64,000 nt of DNA from Aquincola tertiaricarbonis (GCF_023573145.1 NZ_CP097636.1:1116001-1180000); one strand, 5' to 3'. Numbered from the stretch's first letter, positions 38,536 through 46,890 are shown. Numbers and translations: made by a program. Notes: a model not told the origin generated them from the letters alone.

Positions 38536-39317
38536 GGCCGCACAAGCTGCGGTGGAGTGGAGTAGCCGGTGCGCGCCAGCCAGTCGAACATCGAGTCGGC
38601 GGACACCGTGTCGATGTGCCGGGTCATCCGCCGTGCGGTCGGATGATCGTCGAAGGCAACGTTGGCCTGTGTCAGGCGGCCGCCCAGCCGCGTGAGCGCC
38701 GACAGCTGCAGGTCAGTGGGCTGGTAGCCCTGGGCCTTCAACCAGTCTTGCGCGCTGCGCCGGCTGGTGATGCCTGGCGCCGCGGCGGCGGCCAGGGTTT
38801 CCAGCGCCCACTGGTTGCTTTGCTGGTAGGTGGTGCCGAACGCGTAGGCCACCATGCTGTAGCGTGGCTCGTGCAGGCGTGCGGCCAGTGTGTTGTCCGC
38901 CAGAATTGGCAGCAGCGCCTGCTGTAGCCCGGGCTTGAGAGCGACGAACGCGGCTTCGTAGCGGTGCGGGTGGTCGAGGAAGAACTCGCCCAGCCCCTGG
39001 CGGAACAGCGCGGCCTGGTCGGTGCCGCACGCATTGAGCTTGTGCATCACGCGCCAGACTGCGGGCTGCTGCGAGGTGTCTTTGTAGACGAAGCCCAGGT
39101 GCGACCAGCGCAGCCTGTACGCCGACAAGTCCTGCCCCGCACGCGCCAGCAGCAGCACATGTGCACCGCTGTCGTCCAGCCGACGCGCGGTGGCCTGTGC
39201 CAAGGCCAGGCCCTGCGCTACCTGGGGGAGCGTCGGCCGCTTGTCCTCGCAGGGCCGGCCGGCGTGGGCGACCGCGGTGGCCAGCAGCAGCGCGGCCAGG
39301 CAGGCAGCCCCCTTCAT
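38532..39317 (-). CDS. DUF2145 family secreted protein
   Basis: A 261-residue protein with a signal peptide (MKGAACLAALLLATAVAHAG) and a DUF2145 domain. Conserved-looking parts are LARAGQDLSAYRLRWSHLGF, WRVMHKLNACGT and RYSMVAYAFGTTYQQSNQWA. Fold and function are not established; the Ser/His/Cys-rich central part (HLGFVYKD, HKLNACG) recalls papain-like peptidases, but I cannot confirm a catalytic triad. ATG 39317 overlaps the upstream gene stop (ATGA), and its own stop overlaps the acyltransferase fusion start. Confidence 0.75.
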   Translation of the reverse strand: MKGAACLAALLLATAVAHAGRPCEDKRPTLPQVAQGLALAQATARRLDDSGAHVLLLARAGQDLSAYRLRWSHLGFVYKDTSQQPAVWRVMHKLNACGTDQAALFRQGLGEFFLDHPHRYEAAFVALKPGLQQALLPILADNTLAARLHEPRYSMVAYAFGTTYQQSNQWALETLAAAAAPGITSRRSAQDWLKAQGYQPTDLQLSALTRLGGRLTQANVAFDDHPTARRMTRHIDTVSADSMFDWLARTGYSTPPQLVRP

Positions 39318-39754
39318 CGCGTCACCCGCTCGTTGTACAGCAGCGCCTGTCCGATCTCGTTCGGGATGAAGGCGATGACCTCGCCGGCTGCCGACAGCAA
39401 GGTGCCGGCGCCGATGGCGGACACGAGCACCGCGGTGCCGGCGGACACGATCAGTCCCTCCGACAGCCTGCCCGCAGTCCGCATGCTCAGGCGCACGCCG
39501 TCGGAGGCGCGCTCCAGCACCCACACCGTGGCAGTGCCGACCACCGCGACGTTGACGACCACCAGTGCCGTGCCGGCCGAGAGCAAGCTGGCCGGAACGG
39601 CGCTGAGGGCGCCTCCGGTGGCACTGGCCGCGCTGACCGACAGCACAAGGGGTGCAGCGGACAACGCAGCGCTGGTTTCTGACGCCGTCAGCTGGGCGTG
39701 GACCGGCTGGCACAGCGCCAGCGCCACGGCGGCAGCCGCAAACAAGGTCTTCAT
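39314..39754 (-). CDS. Small hydrophobic secreted or membrane protein, unknown function
   Basis: A 146-residue protein beginning MKTLFAAAAVALALCQPVHA, a clear signal peptide cleaved after HAQ. The mature part is Ala/Ser/Val-rich with two glycine-alanine hydrophobic stretches (LLSAGTALVVVNVAVVGTAT and VSAGTAVLVSAIGAGTLLSA). There are no cysteines and no recognised motif. A GGAG box precedes ATG 39754. The ATGA junction with DUF2145 means the two are translated together and probably act in the same envelope process. I cannot name a family with confidence. Confidence 0.65.
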   Translation of the reverse strand: MKTLFAAAAVALALCQPVHAQLTASETSAALSAAPLVLSVSAASATGGALSAVPASLLSAGTALVVVNVAVVGTATVWVLERASDGVRLSMRTAGRLSEGLIVSAGTAVLVSAIGAGTLLSAAGEVIAFIPNEIGQALLYNERVTR

Positions 39755-39772
39755 CGAGGGCTCCAAGTAGAG

Positions 39773-40243
39773 TCAGGCAGCGGTGTCGCCGGGCGTGGTC
39801 GTGCCGTCTTGCCGGCCGTGCAGGCGGGCGTCGAGCAGGTCGGCCTCATGGGCGTCGCGCAGCATCTTGGCCAGCGTGAACACGTTGGAGATCAGGTAGA
39901 GCCAGCAGACGCCGAGGTAGGCTTTCCACACCGGTTGGATCTGCATGCGCCACAGACCCCAGCCCGTCAGTCCCATGGCCAGCGCAAAGCCGCCCCACAC
40001 CACCAGGCGCCACATCGGCGTGTCGACGCTGCGGCCCTGGTTGTCGCGGATGAACTTGGCCACTGCAAAGGCGGTGGACAGGCAGAACACGTAGCCCATC
40101 ACCATGAAGGCGCGGTCCAGGTCCTGGCCAGGCAGCCAGGCCAGACCCGAGGCGCACAGCGTCAGGCTCAGGCAGAAGGAGACCCAGACCTGCAGGCGCC
40201 AGGCGCTGGTGTCGCGTAGGGTGGGAGTGAGCGTGGGGTTCAT
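39773..40243 (-). CDS. YiaA/YiaB-type two-helix inner membrane protein
   Basis: A 156-residue protein with four hydrophobic helices in two pairs (FCLSLTLCASGLAWLP, AFMVMGYVFCLSTAFAVAKF, LVVWGGFALAMGLTGWGLW, AYLGVCWLYLISNVFTLAKM). Each pair resembles the YiaAB two-helix domain, whose role is unknown. The C-terminal 35 residues are cytosolic and charged. It is the first gene of the minus-strand group that continues with the hydrophobic secreted protein 18 bp downstream. Divergent to it lies an HTH regulator, 177 bp away. Confidence 0.75.
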   Translation of the reverse strand: MNPTLTPTLRDTSAWRLQVWVSFCLSLTLCASGLAWLPGQDLDRAFMVMGYVFCLSTAFAVAKFIRDNQGRSVDTPMWRLVVWGGFALAMGLTGWGLWRMQIQPVWKAYLGVCWLYLISNVFTLAKMLRDAHEADLLDARLHGRQDGTTTPGDTAA

Positions 40244-40420
40244 GGCGGCTGGCCTGGGTGGAGACGGCCGCGATCTTGCGGGAAGCCTGCGGCGCCGCGT
40301 CGGGCAATCTTGACGAGGCGCAGCGCACGCATCCGGTGGTAGCGTCTGGCGCTACTGCCAGCCGCGCTGCGCCTCATCCGAGCTCAGATTCCGCTGCCGG
40401 CGCTGCGCCGCTGCCCCGCC

Positions 40421-41170
40421 ATGTCCAGCACACAATCCCTCGTGGGCCTGATCAAGGCCGAGTTGAAGAGCCAGGGTCTGAGCTATGCCGCACTGGCGGC
40501 GCAGCTGGGCCTGTCGGAGTCCAGCGTCAAGCGCATGCTTGCCCCGGGCGGCGAGATGCCGCTGTCCCGGGTCGACGAGATCTGCCGCGCGCTGAAGCTG
40601 GAGTTCGCGGAGCTGGCGGCCCGGCTGGCGGCGCAGGCCCCCACGCAGCGCGAGCTGAGCCTGCAGCAGGAAAAGGCCGTCGTCGCTTCGCCCACCTTGC
40701 TGCTGGTGGCCATCTGCTGCCTCAGCCTGTGGTCGCTGGAAGACGTGCTGGTGCGCTACCGCCTGACCGAAGCGCAGGCCGTGGCCGCATTGGTCAAGCT
40801 GGACCGACTGGGGGTGATCGAGCTGCGGCCGAACAACCGTTACAAGCTGAAGGTGGCCAAGACGCTGCGGTGGCGCCCGCAGGGGCCGGTGATGCAGTTC
40901 TTCCGCGAGCGTGTGATGGTGGACTTTTTCGCTGGCGGCTTCGACGGTGAGGGCGAACTGCTGACCTTGGTGCACGGCGAATTCGGTGCCGGCCATGCCC
41001 GCGAGCTGGCCGAGCGCCTGCAGCGTGCGGCCGACGACTTCGCCCGCCAGCATCTGCTGGACCAGAAGCTGCCGTCGGCGGAGAAGCGGCCCTACAGCGT
41101 GGTCATCGGCTTGCGCTCATGGGTGTTCGGTGCCTTCCGTGACCTGGAGCGGCCGACGCCGAGCCGATAG
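40421..41170 (+). CDS. XRE-type helix-turn-helix transcriptional regulator
   Basis: A 249-residue protein. An N-terminal HTH_3 domain (LSYAALAAQLGLSESSVKRM, residues about 20-40) is followed by LSRVDEICRALKLEFAELA. The middle contains a winged-helix-like part (RLTEAQAVAALVKLDRLGVI, ELRPNNRYKLKVAKTLRWRP). Proteins of this layout are uncharacterised regulators common in Burkholderiales. It is divergent from the YiaAB group and 54 bp upstream of lapG on the same strand, so either could be its target. Confidence 0.8.
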   Translation: MSSTQSLVGLIKAELKSQGLSYAALAAQLGLSESSVKRMLAPGGEMPLSRVDEICRALKLEFAELAARLAAQAPTQRELSLQQEKAVVASPTLLLVAICCLSLWSLEDVLVRYRLTEAQAVAALVKLDRLGVIELRPNNRYKLKVAKTLRWRPQGPVMQFFRERVMVDFFAGGFDGEGELLTLVHGEFGAGHARELAERLQRAADDFARQHLLDQKLPSAEKRPYSVVIGLRSWVFGAFRDLERPTPSR

Positions 41171-41224
41171 TGGCGCGACCGGCCTTCCCGCTCAAGTCCG
41201 CCGCCGCGGTGACGAAACCATGGC

Positions 41225-41929
41225 GTGTTCCCCCCAGCCCACTTTCGCGCGCCCGCGGGCAGCGCCGCGCTGCCGCTTGGCCCGCGGCGGCTGCTGGCCG
41301 CCGTGCTGGTTGCGCTGCTGGGCCTGGGCATGCTGCCATCGGCGGCGTGGGACGACGACCGCATGATGGCGGCGGCGCACCGGCTGGGGGTGCAGGCGAT
41401 CAGCGGGGTCGAGTCGCTGCAGCCGGCGATGGTGCAGGCCGCCGAGATGGCCGAGGAAGACCGGCTTCGTTTCATCAACGACTTCTTCAATCGGCGTATA
41501 CGCTTCAGGGATGATCTGGCCGTCTGGGGCCAGGTGGACTACTGGGCCAGCCCCCTGGAGACGCTCTCGCGCGGGGAGGGTGATTGCGAGGATTTCGCCA
41601 TTGCCAAGTACTTCAGCCTGGTGGCCTCGGGCACGCCGGTGGCGCGCCTGCGGCTGGTGTACGTGCGCGCGCAGCTGCGCGGCGGCGGGCCGCCCCAGGC
41701 GCACATGGTGCTGGCCTGGTATGCCACGCCCGATGCCGAGCCGCTGATCCTGGACAACCTGGTGGCCGAGGTGCGCGGGGCCTCGCGCCGGCCCGATCTG
41801 GTGCCGGTGTTCAGCTTCAACGGCGAGGGCCTGTGGCAGGGCGTGGGGGCCGAGCGGGCCGGTGACCCGGTGGCGCGGTTGTCGCGCTGGCGGGAGGTGC
41901 TGGCCAAGGCCAGGGCCGAAGGGTTTTGA
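41225..41929 (+). CDS. lapG: LapG-like periplasmic transglutaminase-like cysteine protease
   Basis: A 234-residue protein with an N-terminal hydrophobic signal (LLAAVLVALLGLGMLPSAAW). The bacterial transglutaminase-like cysteine peptidase domain has the triad C121 (GEGDCEDFAIAKY), H160 (QAHMVLAWY) and D177 (LILDNLVAEV), spaced as in LapG. LapG cleaves the N-terminal retention region of a large surface adhesin when not held by LapD. GTG 41225 is the plausible start. The next gene encodes LapD 14 bp downstream, confirming the pair. No adhesin gene is present in the window. Confidence 0.9.
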   Translation: MFPPAHFRAPAGSAALPLGPRRLLAAVLVALLGLGMLPSAAWDDDRMMAAAHRLGVQAISGVESLQPAMVQAAEMAEEDRLRFINDFFNRRIRFRDDLAVWGQVDYWASPLETLSRGEGDCEDFAIAKYFSLVASGTPVARLRLVYVRAQLRGGGPPQAHMVLAWYATPDAEPLILDNLVAEVRGASRRPDLVPVFSFNGEGLWQGVGAERAGDPVARLSRWREVLAKARAEGF

Positions 41930-41943
41930 GAGGAACGGGATTC

Positions 41944-43860
41944 ATGTCGTTGATACGCCAACTCTGGTTGTTGCTGGCCGCGGTGCTGTTGCTCGCGATC
42001 GGCGGCGCCGTGAGCGTCAACCTGCTGTCAACGCGCGCGGTGCTGGAAACGCAGCTCACGCTGAAGAACAACGACACCGCCCAGTCGCTGGCGCTGGTGC
42101 TGTCGCAGCAGCGGGGCGACGACGAGCTGATGCAGCTGGCCATCGCCGCGCAGGCCGACACCGGCTTCTACCGCAGCATCGAGCTGGCGCGTGCCGATGG
42201 GCGCCCGCCCATCGCCAACCGCTCGCCGGCGGCGCCGCTGCGTGCGCCGGCCTGGTTCGTCGCGCTGCTGCCCATCGCGCCGGCGCCCGGCGTGGCCCAG
42301 GTGTCCGATGGCTGGCGGCCGCTGGGCACCGTCACCGTGGTGTCGCACGACAGCTACGCCTATGACGAGCTGTGGCGCGGCGGCGTGCGCGCCACGCTGG
42401 TGATGCTGGGCGTGGGCCTGGTGGCGGCCCTGCTGTCGCTGGTGGTGGTGCGCCGCATCCGGGCGCCGCTGGAAGCCACGGTGCGTCAGGCGCAGGCGCT
42501 GGAGGAGGGCCGCTACGTCATCGTTGACGAACCGGCGATGCCCGACCTGCGCCGTGTGGCCGCCGCGATGAACGGCATGGTGGTGCGGATGAAGGCGCTG
42601 TTCGAGGCGCAGGCCGCCCGCGCCGAGGCGCTGCGCCGCCAGGCCCACTGCGACCCGCTGACCGGCCTGCCGCACCGCGCCCACTTCATGGGACAGCTCG
42701 CGGCGCTGCAGCAGCGCGAAGACGGTGCCGACGGTGGCGGCCTGGTGCTGGTGCGGCTGGCCGACGTCAGCGGCCTCAACCGCGCCGTGGGGCGCGACAC
42801 CACCGACCACGTGATCGAGACCATCGCCCAGGTGCTCAACACCTACCCCGAGCGGGTGGACGGCTGCCTGGCCGGCCGGCTCAACGGCTCGGATTTCGCG
42901 CTGGCGCTGCCCGCGGCGGGCCTGGCGGCCGAGACGGCCGAATCCATCGCCGCCGCGCTGCGCAGCAGCCTGCCGGCCTTCAGCCCGATGATCCGCGCCT
43001 ACGTGGGCGCGGTGGAGTGGTCGCGTGAGGCCACGGTGGGCGCTTTGATGTCGCAGGCCGACCTGGCGCTGGCCCGCGCCGAGGCCGGCAAGCCCTACAG
43101 CGCCGAGGTGCTGGACGGCACGCCCGCCCCGGGCGGCCTGGGCGAAGGCGAACGGGCCTGGCGCGTGCAGCTGCTCGATGCGCTGGAAGACAAGGCCCGG
43201 CGGCTGCGGCTGGTGGGCTTTCCGGTGCTGGACCGCCAGGGCCGCCGCCTGCACCTGGAGTCACCGCTGCGGGTGCAGCTGCAAGCCGGCGGCACCTATG
43301 AGCCGGCCGCCCGCTGGCTGCCGTTGGCCATGCGCAACCGGCTGACCGCGTTGTTCGACGCCGAGGCGGTGGCGCTGGCGCTGGCCACCATCGTCGACGA
43401 CGGGCTGCCGCGTGCCGTCAACATCGCGCCGGCCTCGGTGGCCGACAGTGGCTTCGTGGCCCATCTGCGCCAGCTGCTGGAAGACCGGCCGGGCGCAGCC
43501 CACGCGCTGTGGCTGGAAGTGCCCGAGGCGGCGGCGGTCGACCACTTCGACGCGGTGCAGGCCTTTGCCCGCGCGCTGCGCCCGCTGGGCGTGCGCATGG
43601 GCCTGGAACATGCCGGCGAGCGGCTGCACCGCATCGAGCGGCTGTACGAGCTGGGGCTGGACTATGTGAAGCTGGACGCTTCGGTGTGCACCGGCGTGGC
43701 CCGCAGCGAGGCGGCGCAGGAGTTCCTGCGCAGCACCGTCACGCTGCTGCATGCGATGTCGATGCAGGTGCAGGCCGAAGGCGTCGCGGACGAAGCCGAC
43801 GTGCACACCCTGTGGCACTGCGGCGTGGACGCGGTCACCGGACCCTGGGCCAGCCAGTAG
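41944..43860 (+). CDS. lapD: LapD-like c-di-GMP receptor with degenerate GGDEF and EAL domains
   Basis: A 638-residue inner membrane receptor. TM1 is at about residues 8-27, then a LapD/MoxY-type periplasmic domain, TM2 at about 152-171 and a HAMP domain to about 220. The GGDEF domain starts at CDPLTGLPHRAHF, but its active site reads NGSDF, and the EAL domain has LESPL where catalysis needs EAL. Both enzymatic sites are therefore probably dead, and the EAL domain should bind c-di-GMP as a sensor. Binding would make the periplasmic domain hold LapG. ATG 41944 has a GAGGAA box upstream and is preferred over TTG 41926. Confidence 0.9.
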   Translation: MSLIRQLWLLLAAVLLLAIGGAVSVNLLSTRAVLETQLTLKNNDTAQSLALVLSQQRGDDELMQLAIAAQADTGFYRSIELARADGRPPIANRSPAAPLRAPAWFVALLPIAPAPGVAQVSDGWRPLGTVTVVSHDSYAYDELWRGGVRATLVMLGVGLVAALLSLVVVRRIRAPLEATVRQAQALEEGRYVIVDEPAMPDLRRVAAAMNGMVVRMKALFEAQAARAEALRRQAHCDPLTGLPHRAHFMGQLAALQQREDGADGGGLVLVRLADVSGLNRAVGRDTTDHVIETIAQVLNTYPERVDGCLAGRLNGSDFALALPAAGLAAETAESIAAALRSSLPAFSPMIRAYVGAVEWSREATVGALMSQADLALARAEAGKPYSAEVLDGTPAPGGLGEGERAWRVQLLDALEDKARRLRLVGFPVLDRQGRRLHLESPLRVQLQAGGTYEPAARWLPLAMRNRLTALFDAEAVALALATIVDDGLPRAVNIAPASVADSGFVAHLRQLLEDRPGAAHALWLEVPEAAAVDHFDAVQAFARALRPLGVRMGLEHAGERLHRIERLYELGLDYVKLDASVCTGVARSEAAQEFLRSTVTLLHAMSMQVQAEGVADEADVHTLWHCGVDAVTGPWASQ

Positions 43861-43932
43861 CCGGCCACGCGCTGAACAGACCGCCGGCCGGCCGCCCGGC
43901 GGGTGGCGGCGCGTACCCGCGACGCCGGGTGC

Positions 43933-44481
43933 TCACAGATCCAGGGTATGAAAGCCGAAGGCCCCCTTGCGGCGGTCTTCGAAGTAGTGCTTGAGCGTCT
44001 CGCGCACGGTGCGGAAGGCGATCTCGTCCCAGGGAATCTCGTCCTCGCGGAACAGGCGCGCCTCGATGCTCTCCGGCCCCGGGTTGAACACGGTGTCGGT
44101 CAGCGGCGCCAGGTAGTACATGTGCACCTGGCCCACGCGCATCACGTTCATCAGGCTGAACAGCGGGCCCATCTGGATGTGCGCGCCGGCTTCTTCATCG
44201 GTCTCGCGGGCGGCGCCCTGGGCGGTGGTCTCGCCCAGTTCCATGAAGCCGGCCGGCAGCGTCCAGAAGCCGAAGCGCGGCTCGATGTTGCGCTTGCACA
44301 GCAGCACTTGGTCTTGCCAGTAGGGCACGGTGCCCACCACGTTCAGCGGGTTCTCGTAGTGCACCGTGCCGCAGGCCGGGCACACCGCGCGCGGGCGCGC
44401 GTCGTCCGGCGGAACGATGTAGTTCACCGCGGTGCCGCAGGCGCGGCAGTGCTTGATCTTGTCGCGCTCGGTCAGCAGCAT
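43933..44481 (-). CDS. NUDIX hydrolase with N-terminal zinc ribbon
   Basis: A 182-residue protein. A zinc ribbon with C12, C15, C34 and C37 precedes a NUDIX domain. The NUDIX box starts at G78 (GFMELGETTAQGAARETDEE followed by AGA) and matches Gx5Ex7REUxEExGU. Zinc-ribbon NUDIX proteins hydrolyse NADH, ADP-ribose or related dinucleotides; the substrate is not determined by the visible sequence. It converges with lapD and is divergent from the FAH-family gene, standing alone. Confidence 0.9.
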   Translation of the reverse strand: MLLTERDKIKHCRACGTAVNYIVPPDDARPRAVCPACGTVHYENPLNVVGTVPYWQDQVLLCKRNIEPRFGFWTLPAGFMELGETTAQGAARETDEEAGAHIQMGPLFSLMNVMRVGQVHMYYLAPLTDTVFNPGPESIEARLFREDEIPWDEIAFRTVRETLKHYFEDRRKGAFGFHTLDL

Positions 44482-44553
44482 GGCGGCGGAGTTTAGCCGT
44501 GGCAGGTGGCATCATCGGTGGCTTCCCCTTGGCAGCAACTCAGCAAGGACACC

Positions 44554-45246
44554 ATGGATTTCGTTGTGCAAGCCCCGGCCATCCCGGCCGTGCCCGTGGC
44601 CGGTGGCGGCCTGTTCCCCGTCCACCGCATCTATTGCGTCGGCCGCAACTACGCCGAACACGCGCAGGAGATGGGTTTCACCGGCCGCGAGCCGCCCTTC
44701 TTCTTCATGAAGCCGGCCGACGCGGTGGTGCCGGTGGCCGAGGGTGAGACCGGCCGCGTCGACTACCCCACGCTCACCAGCAATCTGCACCACGAGATCG
44801 AGCTGGTGGTGGCCATCGGCATCGGCGGGCGCGACATCGCCGCCGCCGACGCGGTGCGCCACATCTACGGCTACGCCGTGGGCCTGGACATGACCCGCCG
44901 CGACCTGCAGAACGAGATGAAGAAGCAGGGCCGCCCCTGGAGCATCGGCAAGGGTTTCGAGCAGTCGGCGCCCATCGGGCCCGTCCACCCCATCGCCCGC
45001 ACCGGCGAGTTGCTCAAGGGTGCCATCACGCTGAAGGTCAATGGCGATGTGCGCCAGAAGGGCGACCTGACCGAGCTGATCTGGAGCGTGGCCGAGACCA
45101 TCGAGACGCTGTCCAAGGCCTGGACGCTGCAGCCCGGCGACCTGATCTTCACCGGCACGCCCGCGGGCGTCAGCGCGGTGGTGCGCGGCGACGTGCTGGA
45201 AGGCGAGGTCGAGGGCCTGGGCGCACTGCGCATCCAGCTGCAATGA
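44554..45246 (+). CDS. Fumarylacetoacetate hydrolase family protein (possible fumarylpyruvate hydrolase)
   Basis: A 230-residue metal-dependent C-C bond hydrolase of the FAH family. The family metal site is visible in LHHEIELVVAIG and the following VGLDMTRRDLQNEMKKQGRP; IYCVGRNYAEHAQEMG and PGDLIFTGTPAGVSAV are standard signatures. The length and the neighbouring isomerase suggest fumarylpyruvate hydrolase of the gentisate route (NagK-like) or a fumarylacetoacetate-related step. ATG 44554 is preferred over an upstream ATG at 44506. It overlaps the next gene as ATGA. No gentisate or homogentisate dioxygenase is nearby. Confidence 0.88.
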   Translation: MDFVVQAPAIPAVPVAGGGLFPVHRIYCVGRNYAEHAQEMGFTGREPPFFFMKPADAVVPVAEGETGRVDYPTLTSNLHHEIELVVAIGIGGRDIAAADAVRHIYGYAVGLDMTRRDLQNEMKKQGRPWSIGKGFEQSAPIGPVHPIARTGELLKGAITLKVNGDVRQKGDLTELIWSVAETIETLSKAWTLQPGDLIFTGTPAGVSAVVRGDVLEGEVEGLGALRIQLQ

Positions 45247-45893
45247 CATCCGATCTGGCGCTTTACAGCTACTTCCGGTCGTCCGCCTCGTACCGGGTGC
45301 GCATCGCGCTGGGCCTCAAGGGCCTGGCCTACGACTACCGGCCCGTGCACCTGGTGAAGAACGAGCAGCGCGGCGACGCTTATGCGGCGGTGGCGCCTTC
45401 GCGCCTGGTGCCCGCGCTGCGCGATGGTGAGACCACGCTCACGCAGTCGCTGGCCATCATCGAATACCTGGACGAAACCCACCCCGAGCCGCCGCTGCTG
45501 CCGCGTGACGCGCCGGGCCGCGCGCGGGTGCGGGCGCTGGCGCTGGACGTGGCCTGCGAGATCCATCCGATCAACAACCTGAAGGTGCTGCGCTTTTTGA
45601 CGCAGGAGCTGAAGCTGTCGGAGGACGACAAGCTGCGCTGGATACGCCATTGGGTGGAAACCGGGCTGGACACGGTGGAGCAGCAACTGGCCGGCCATCC
45701 GCAGACCGGCCGCTTCTGCCACGGCGACACGCCCACGGTGGCCGATTGCACGCTGGTGCCGCAGATCTTCAATGCGCAGCGCTTCGGCTGCCGGCTGGAC
45801 CACGTGCCCACGGTGATGCGGGTGGTGGATGCCTGCCTGCAACTGCCGGCCTTCCAGCAGGCCCAGCCGGCCGCATGCCCCGATGCGGAGTGA
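45243..45893 (+). CDS. maiA: Maleylacetoacetate / maleylpyruvate isomerase (zeta-class GST)
   Basis: A 216-residue glutathione-dependent isomerase. YSYFRSSASYRVRIALGLKG holds the zeta-class signature SSASYRVR with the glutathione-activating serine, and LTQSLAIIEYLDETHP completes the thioredoxin-fold half. IHPINNLKVLRFL and PTVADCTLVPQIFNAQRF mark the helical half. It is coupled to the FAH-family hydrolase, and the pair would carry out the last two steps of gentisate or tyrosine ring cleavage. Choice between maleylacetoacetate and maleylpyruvate is not possible from sequence alone. Confidence 0.9.
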   Translation: MTSDLALYSYFRSSASYRVRIALGLKGLAYDYRPVHLVKNEQRGDAYAAVAPSRLVPALRDGETTLTQSLAIIEYLDETHPEPPLLPRDAPGRARVRALALDVACEIHPINNLKVLRFLTQELKLSEDDKLRWIRHWVETGLDTVEQQLAGHPQTGRFCHGDTPTVADCTLVPQIFNAQRFGCRLDHVPTVMRVVDACLQLPAFQQAQPAACPDAE

Positions 45894-46653
45894 GGGCCTG
45901 GCCGGGTTGACGCCCGACTGGCCCGCCCCGGCCGGCGTCGGCGCCTGGATGAGCACCCGCGCCGGTGGCGTCAGCGCGGCGCCTTGGCAGGGATTGAACC
46001 TCGGCATCGCGGTGGGCGACGAGCCCGCCGCGGTGGCCGAGAACCGGCGGCGGTTCGCCGAGGCCATCGGCGCCACGCCGGTGTGGCTGCGCCAGGTGCA
46101 CGGCCGCACCGTCGCGCGGCTGACCGCGGCCGACGCCGGGCGCGCCCAGCCCATCGAGGCCGATGCGGCCATCACCACCGAGCGCGGCATCGCCTGCACC
46201 GTGCAGGTGGCCGACTGCCTGCCGGTGCTGTTCTGCGCGCCCGAGGGCCGCGCCGTGGGGGCGGCCCACGCCGGCTGGCGCGGCCTGGCCGGCGGCGTGC
46301 TGGACGCCACCGTGGCCGCGCTGTGCGAGGCCACCGGCTGCGCACCGGCCGAACTGCAGGCCTGGCTGGGGCCTTGCATCGGCCCGCGCCAGTTCGAGGT
46401 GGGGGAAGAAGTGGTGCTCGCCTTCGGCGGCTCACCGGCCGGGGACGGCCGTTTCACGCCCCGCCCGCGGCCCGACGGCGCGATGCGCTGGCTGGCCGAC
46501 CTGCCGGCGCTCGCGCGCGACCGGCTGCGTCAATGTGGCGTCAGTGCCACAACCGGCGGTGCATGGTGCACCGTGGAAGACCCGTCACGGTTCTTTTCGT
46601 ACCGGCGGGATGGCGTCACCGGACGCCTGGCTGCCGCCATCTGGCGGCGCTGA
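45883..46653 (+). CDS. pgeF: Peptidoglycan editing factor PgeF / YfiH-type laccase-domain protein
   Basis: A 256-residue protein of the DUF152 family. The metal ligands H73 (RQVHGRT), C112 (VADCLPVLF) and H129 (GAAHAGWRG) are all present, and the C-terminal WCTVEDPSRFFSYRRDG is diagnostic. Members were described as polyphenol oxidases, purine nucleoside phosphorylases, and as PgeF, which removes mis-incorporated L-serine from muropeptides. ATG 45883 overlaps maiA by 11 bp. Its 3' end overlaps a small convergent gene by 69 bp. Confidence 0.9.
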   Translation: MRSEGLAGLTPDWPAPAGVGAWMSTRAGGVSAAPWQGLNLGIAVGDEPAAVAENRRRFAEAIGATPVWLRQVHGRTVARLTAADAGRAQPIEADAAITTERGIACTVQVADCLPVLFCAPEGRAVGAAHAGWRGLAGGVLDATVAALCEATGCAPAELQAWLGPCIGPRQFEVGEEVVLAFGGSPAGDGRFTPRPRPDGAMRWLADLPALARDRLRQCGVSATTGGAWCTVEDPSRFFSYRRDGVTGRLAAAIWRR

Positions 46654-46890
46654 CGGCGGGCCGGCCGCCGCTGCATCGGCCAGGGCCGCACGTTCGGCCT
46701 GCGCCTCCCGCGCGAGGCGGGCGCGCCGGCGCATCGGCGTGCCCAGCAGGTACATGACGATGCTCAAAGGCAACAGCCCGTAAAGCCCGAAAGTGACGAG
46801 TGCGCCCAGCACCGTGCCCTGGCTGCTGGTGGCTTCGGCCACCGACATCATCAGCACCACATACATCCAGGCGATGGCGACAAGGTACAT
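46585..46890 (-). CDS. Small membrane protein, unknown function
   Basis: A 101-residue protein from ATG 46890 with two hydrophobic helices (MYLVAIAWMYVVLMMSVAEA and FGLYGLLPLSIVMYLLGTPM). A basic stretch RRRARLAREAQAERA and a Pro/Ala-rich cytosolic tail follow. Similar two-helix proteins occur beside phaC or pgeF in related bacteria, from memory; no function is known. The tail overlaps the pgeF 3' end by 69 bp on the opposite strand, so its true end or reality deserves care. A longer form from TTG 46971 is less likely. Confidence 0.6.
   Translation of the reverse strand: MYLVAIAWMYVVLMMSVAEATSSQGTVLGALVTFGLYGLLPLSIVMYLLGTPMRRRARLAREAQAERAALADAAAAGPPSAPPDGGSQASGDAIPPVRKEP

Noticed and set aside
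39314..39754. The small hydrophobic protein as a bacteriocin or pore-forming toxin with an immunity partner.
   Set aside because: It has a standard Sec signal peptide, is coupled to DUF2145 and the acyltransferase fusion, and there is no immunity-like or export gene beside it.
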